NCBI GenBank assembly: GCA_036874045.1
Contig: CM072338.1
Span: 16,142,501-16,206,500 of the forward strand
DNA from: Cymodocea nodosa
Taxonomy: Eukaryota > Streptophyta > Magnoliopsida > Alismatales > Cymodoceaceae
Direction: 5' to 3'
Length of the DNA: 64,000 nucleotides
How positions within the stretch are numbered: position 1 is the stretch's first letter; each line of letters opens with the position of its first letter. Below are positions 41,301 to 47,300 of the stretch, one piece after another. The notes under the pieces are model-generated. The model worked only from the letters and a program-made list of their open reading frames with translations. It was not told the origin of the DNA and did no database searches. The translations under genes and the position numbers were made by a program.

Positions 41301-44300
41301 TGGAACATGAACTAGATGATGTAGCATGCTATCTCTATCATTAGTTTTAGGCATCAAACTCCATTTGAATTGCAAGCCTACCAATGAAGAGAATACATTT
41401 TCTGCAAGATATATTGATAAAATAAGTTAGAGATCGTTTGTTAAGAAAACAATTCAACAAAGGTAACTACAAAAGTCGTGACCCTCAAAAGAAAGAATAA
41501 AAAATTGACATTACTTTTCTTTTTCACTGAAATCCAAATAAAACACATTGAATAGCTTTAGCAACCTTACTATCAAAGCATATTGGTTAATTTATTAAAG
41601 AAATATACCACTCAATCCATGAAAGAGAATGTTTACATCAGCTAAGTGTTGTGAGGGAAGAACAAAGAGTGCTAATGAGGTTATGCATTTATAGGTTAAT
41701 TAAGATTATCTAGAAAATAAATATCCAATAACTCATATACATCTCTAACATTCCTTCCTCATCAAGCAAGATCATAGATATTTATCAGTCCCAACTAGCT
41801 ATAGAGAGATTTAAAAATACAAACACCCAAACCCTTAGTAAAGATATCAATCAGCTACTCTGAAGAATCCTCGTCACCATATCTCCAACACTTGGTAAAG
41901 ATATCGGTCATCTACTTTTGAAGATTGACTATAAATAAAAATGGTTCCACTTATCAGTATATCACAAATAGAGAGATAGCCCACAAAAATATGCTTTGTA
42001 AGTTTATAAAAAATGGGATAATTAATGATAGAGATATCACATGAAAAAGATAGTAGCTAGTTTGTCCCAATGCATAGTCATACAGACATCCAAAAAAAGA
42101 AATCCAAGCTCTATAAATACTAGCCAAAGATACATCATCTTGAACACTGTCTGTCCCATTTAATGATACAATACATCAACAGTAGACTTAGATACTACTT
42201 GCTTACTCATGTGACAAGATTACCTCTAACACATCTAACATCTAAAGATTAATTTGTTTCCTCTATCTCTGTCATAATTAGAATCCAAGTAAGCTCATGT
42301 ATGAACAACTTCCATGTAAAACAAAATTAGAATCCAAGTAAGGTCATTAATCATTAAATGCAAGGCTCTTTGCAAGTAGAACATTCTAGGCTCATGTATG
42401 AACTAGCCAAGAAGATCAATTATACATAAAATATCTAGTTAAAAAATAGTCAAGTAAGTCATCCTACCAGAATAGTCAATTGTATGATCAACATCCTCAA
42501 TATCTCATGAACTATCCTAAAATAGCATACAATGATCAACAAGAGTATATTCTGAAGGTTACAATCTAGAAGTCCAATCTCATGAAGTAGTCTTGGTCCA
42601 TACTTCTTCCAAGACAACATCATCCTCCCCACATTATATTTAACCTCAAAGTCCAGAAAGTACTCAAAAGTGCCAACAAATCAGACCAAACCATCCAACA
42701 CCAACCAGTCGGACTAGGAACAAAAGGCCTACCAATTTGCACCCAATGACTCAATGATTCAACCAATTGGTCCAGCCTTGAACCACTTCTTTTTTTAAAT
42801 TGATTCATTTACCCAAATCCATACCCATTTAAAACCCTAGTTATCATACACAAATTTCTCCCACCAATGGTTTTGCAATCATCTCAATATCCCATAGCCA
42901 TTGTATCATCCATTACCCACTACCAATGTTGTTGCACACCATTACCACAATCTTTAATGTCATCACACATGGCCATTACCCCCATTGACACCGTTTTGGA
43001 CCACTGCAACTACTGATGCCCCCACATTGTTGCTTACATGGGTTGCTCAACCAAATTTTTCAATTTGAATTTTATTATTTTTATCATTTATAATGTGATT
43101 TTTAGTTAGATACTTCAAAATTAAAAATATGTTTTATATGATTCAACAAAAAATTTTGTTAAAATTAAATTCAAAACTTTTAATAAAATAAAAATAATTT
43201 AAAAATTATTTTTTTTATTTCATCATGTATTTCATGAGATATTAATGTCTAATTTTCAAAATCTAAGTTTTATAATTTATCTTGTTCATTCAACGAAAGA
43301 TATTGTTAAAATTTATTTAAAAATACTGAATAAAATAAACAATAGAAAATAACATATTATTATTTATTTCATCAAGTATTTCATTGAATAGGGAAATTCA
43401 ATTTTAGAATTTAGCAAAGCTTCTACCTTAAAAGTATTCATTGGATATATTGATATTATAAAAAACATATACAAAAAAGTAGTTACTAGTGTTAAAATTA
43501 TAGGAAGAGAAACTAAGAATTTTCAAAATGCATAGATTTATAACAAGGGTCCTCTCTAAGTTTATGTCTATTTGTCTTGATTATGGATAAAATAACTAAG
43601 AAAATTAAAGAAAAAATATCTTCACGTATATTACTTGTTGATGGCATAATTTTTGTTGACAAAAGTACAATAGGCATTAGTTCTAAAATAGAATTAAAAA
43701 TAGATAATTTAGAGTCTAAAGGACTTAGATTAAGTTAACAACTAAATATATGAAATGTAGGTTTCATGAAAATAAGAATAATAATGAAGGTATATACTTA
43801 GATAGTCATCAACATAGATTCAAGGATCAATCCGAATTGGTGAAATTTCAATGATTTGGATTGGATTTGACCAAAAATGATACAAAATTCACATGAATTT
43901 TTAGATCAATTGATCTAGAGCTTCAAGCTTCTTTACACTTCAAGACACCCAAATCAACAGCATCTTCAATATAGGTTGCATTTTAATACAAATCAACATA
44001 TATAAGCCCTGGTTATATTTCAATACAATCCAAGTTACCATTCAATATAGGCCAAAATTTAGTCTCCCACTTAAACAATATGGGACTAATTCCAATAACA
44101 AGTTCTCCAATCAAAGTTACATTTTCATACAATCCAGCTTGCAATTATAGTTCAATAAAATTCGGATTACATTTTAATACAATCCAATATAAGCCTAGGT
44201 TGCATTTTATTTTGATTCAAGTTACATTTTAATACAAATCAACATATATAAATCTAAGCTACAATTTAATACAATCTAGTTTACAATTCAACATGAACCC

Positions 44301-47300
44301 AAGTTTAGTCTCCTACTTAAATGATGTGGGATTATTTCCAAAAGTAGGTACTCCAATCCAAGTTACATTTTAATAGATGTAACATAGATATAAATGTTGA
44401 GCCATAAAGCATATTCATATGCAAAAAATTAGTATTACTGAGATGTGTATACTTGATGAATGAGTGATAATACTACAAAAAATAAGCTTAAAAAAGTGTG
44501 TGTTATATGATAAGAAGATACTCTTAAAATTAAAAGAAAATTTCTATAAATTTGTTATATGGCAACAAGATACCCTTAAAATTAAAAGAAAAATCCTATA
44601 AAATTGTTATTCATTTAACTACACTTTCTAACTTAAAATACTAGGCTATAGAGCATGTCCATATACAAAAAATTAATGTTGCTAAGATTTCATGCTTAAA
44701 TGAATAAGCGGCAATACTATAAGAGATAAGCTCAAAAATGATTTTATTAAGAATAGTATAAGAATTGCACCATTTGAAGACAAAATAAAAGAAAATCAGC
44801 TTAGGTGGTTTGATCATATTTTTAGAAGACCAAAGAATGCACCAATTAAGAAAGAAAAATTAATTAGTGAAGAAGAAAACTAAAAGAAGTAAAACATCTA
44901 AAACTACTTTGTTGGAAATTATGAGAAAAGATCTAAATCAATATAATTTAAATGAAGTTTTAACCATAGATAGAAATACATAGAAAAAAAGATTAACATG
45001 GTCAACCCCACATAATAGGATTATAGCTTAGATTGTTATTGTTGTTGTCATTCTTGTTGTTGTTATATATTTCATTGAAATATTAGGATTTATGGTCATT
45101 GTCATCTTGATGACTTTGTTATCTTCTCGAGTGGTGAATATCTTCATTTCTCCCAATTTTTCCTTTTTTATTTTTTCCCAATTTTTATCTAATATTAAAT
45201 TAATCAGTCATTAATTACGATGTCAATGCCATCCATTTGATTGATCCAAGTGATCAATTAAATTCACAAATTGACCACCCCTGGACTAATCTAAGTCGAT
45301 GTCTAATCTAATTCAGAAAATATTGTACTCAGATTTTTCCACATCCTTAAATAAAAATGTGCTTTAAGATACTCCTTGTTCCTCCTAATCGTTGCCAAAT
45401 CATTGCCTTTGAATAAGTCATCAACAGTGTGCATAGCCAAAATAATGCATTCTCCAATGGTTACTTATTAAAACACCAAGGTACCTAAGTAGTAAGTTTA
45501 GACACCTTGAGAACCTAGGTGCTTAATAACAACTACAAAACATTTAAATATAAACCAAAACAACATACTAACATCATAATGAACATACAATAACATTATA
45601 GCATCTAAGCAAGTTAAAATTAATAAGATTTCACTTTTAACAAGTCTTAACAAAAAAGAAAATCTATGATATACAAGTACAGATATGAGTATTGACACAA
45701 GAAAAAATATAAATACCACAATTTTTCAACTAAATAGAGAGAGATATGGGTACAAGTATCGCTACAATGCTCCACAAGACAAACAGGGATGTCAATTTGC
45801 TTCACAAACTGAATGCCATTCTAAGAACTTAGATGTCCCTTTCACATAATGGAGTATTATGAATGACCATGTGCTCTAAAGCACAGTAAGGGACACAAAG
45901 GAGGAAAAATATAGACACTCAAGCATGTTTTGCAATAAAATATTATTTAGTCCTATATAAAGAAAAGTACCCCACCATTGAATACCTTGATGGGGTAGAA
46001 TTGCCGTATGCATAGTAAAGTGATTGCTTGTTCCCACAATAAGTCCATATTCAAATGAGCAACCATTGAAGTGTTTGACTCCAGCTTAAGGCCAACATTG
46101 CATACTCATGCAATATTAATTGGTGAGGGGAAAAATAATTTTTTACAAAGCAAGCATAATTGTGTTCAAGCACCCAATCTTCTAAAAAAGAACTCATAAA
46201 TGAATTTTATTTTATTTTCTTATAGGAACATAAAGGTTACAAAAACAGTACAATGTTACTCATGATAGAGGATACAGTATGTAAAAGAATTCAGGAAACT
46301 TTAGGAAACTCAAAATATCATGAAGACAAATACAAAATACTAAAAGAATGCTTTTGATACCATTGTCATCAAAGGCACGTATATAAAGAGTACTGAAACC
46401 TCCCAAGTCAAGTTTAACAGAGTGATGAAATATCTGAATTCTAGCAATTTTGTCAACAAAAACTTGACAGCGAATTACAGTGCCACTCTGTCTATCGGTA
46501 GCATAAACAGCAGTCTCCTTGCGAATAGTATAAGATGCAATTGATGTCAAAAGTGCACTTGTGGAGCAGCCACTAGTTCCATTATACTCAGGTTTGACAG
46601 ACAGTACATCATGATGATCCCATGACCTGCATAAGCACCGCAAACCATCAACAACATATAAAGTGAACAAAACACAAAAATGTAATCACAGAAACATTCA
46701 GCGTGATGGAATATAGAGGACAATACAGTAGAACCCTTGAACTGCAAACTAAAGGACAACACAAAGCTAACGAAACAAATCAGTAATGTCATAAACTGCA
46801 AAGACAAGCTGGGCTGATTAATACCATTGGTGAACAAACCAACCACCTTTGAGATCACTGCTGCATATTGACAGTCCCCTAAGGTCTTGTGATCACCATC
46901 TAAGTTGGTGGGGAACACAGTGGAAGATAGATGAGAGAATGGTCTGGTCACAAACAGAATGAACAAACCTAATGGTTTTATTACATCTCCCTATTTAAAT
47001 TTCTTTTTTCGATAGATCTCCCTATTTATATTTCAAGCCAACTAAGAAACCTAATAGAGAACTACAAGAAACCTAATAATGTTCCAACGGCTCAAAAAAC
47101 AACTTTTGAACCATGAACACAAGAAAATAATGAAGGATTATGATCCACTGATCACTGATAAGAACTCTATATATAGGTCACATGACAGGGGATAATTCAT
47201 GACAAACAATGTAATACTAGTTGCATGCTCTCACACAAGCTAGAATGCATGTATCTACTCTATCCAATATTATTACGGTGCTCAGGCAACACTCTTGGTC

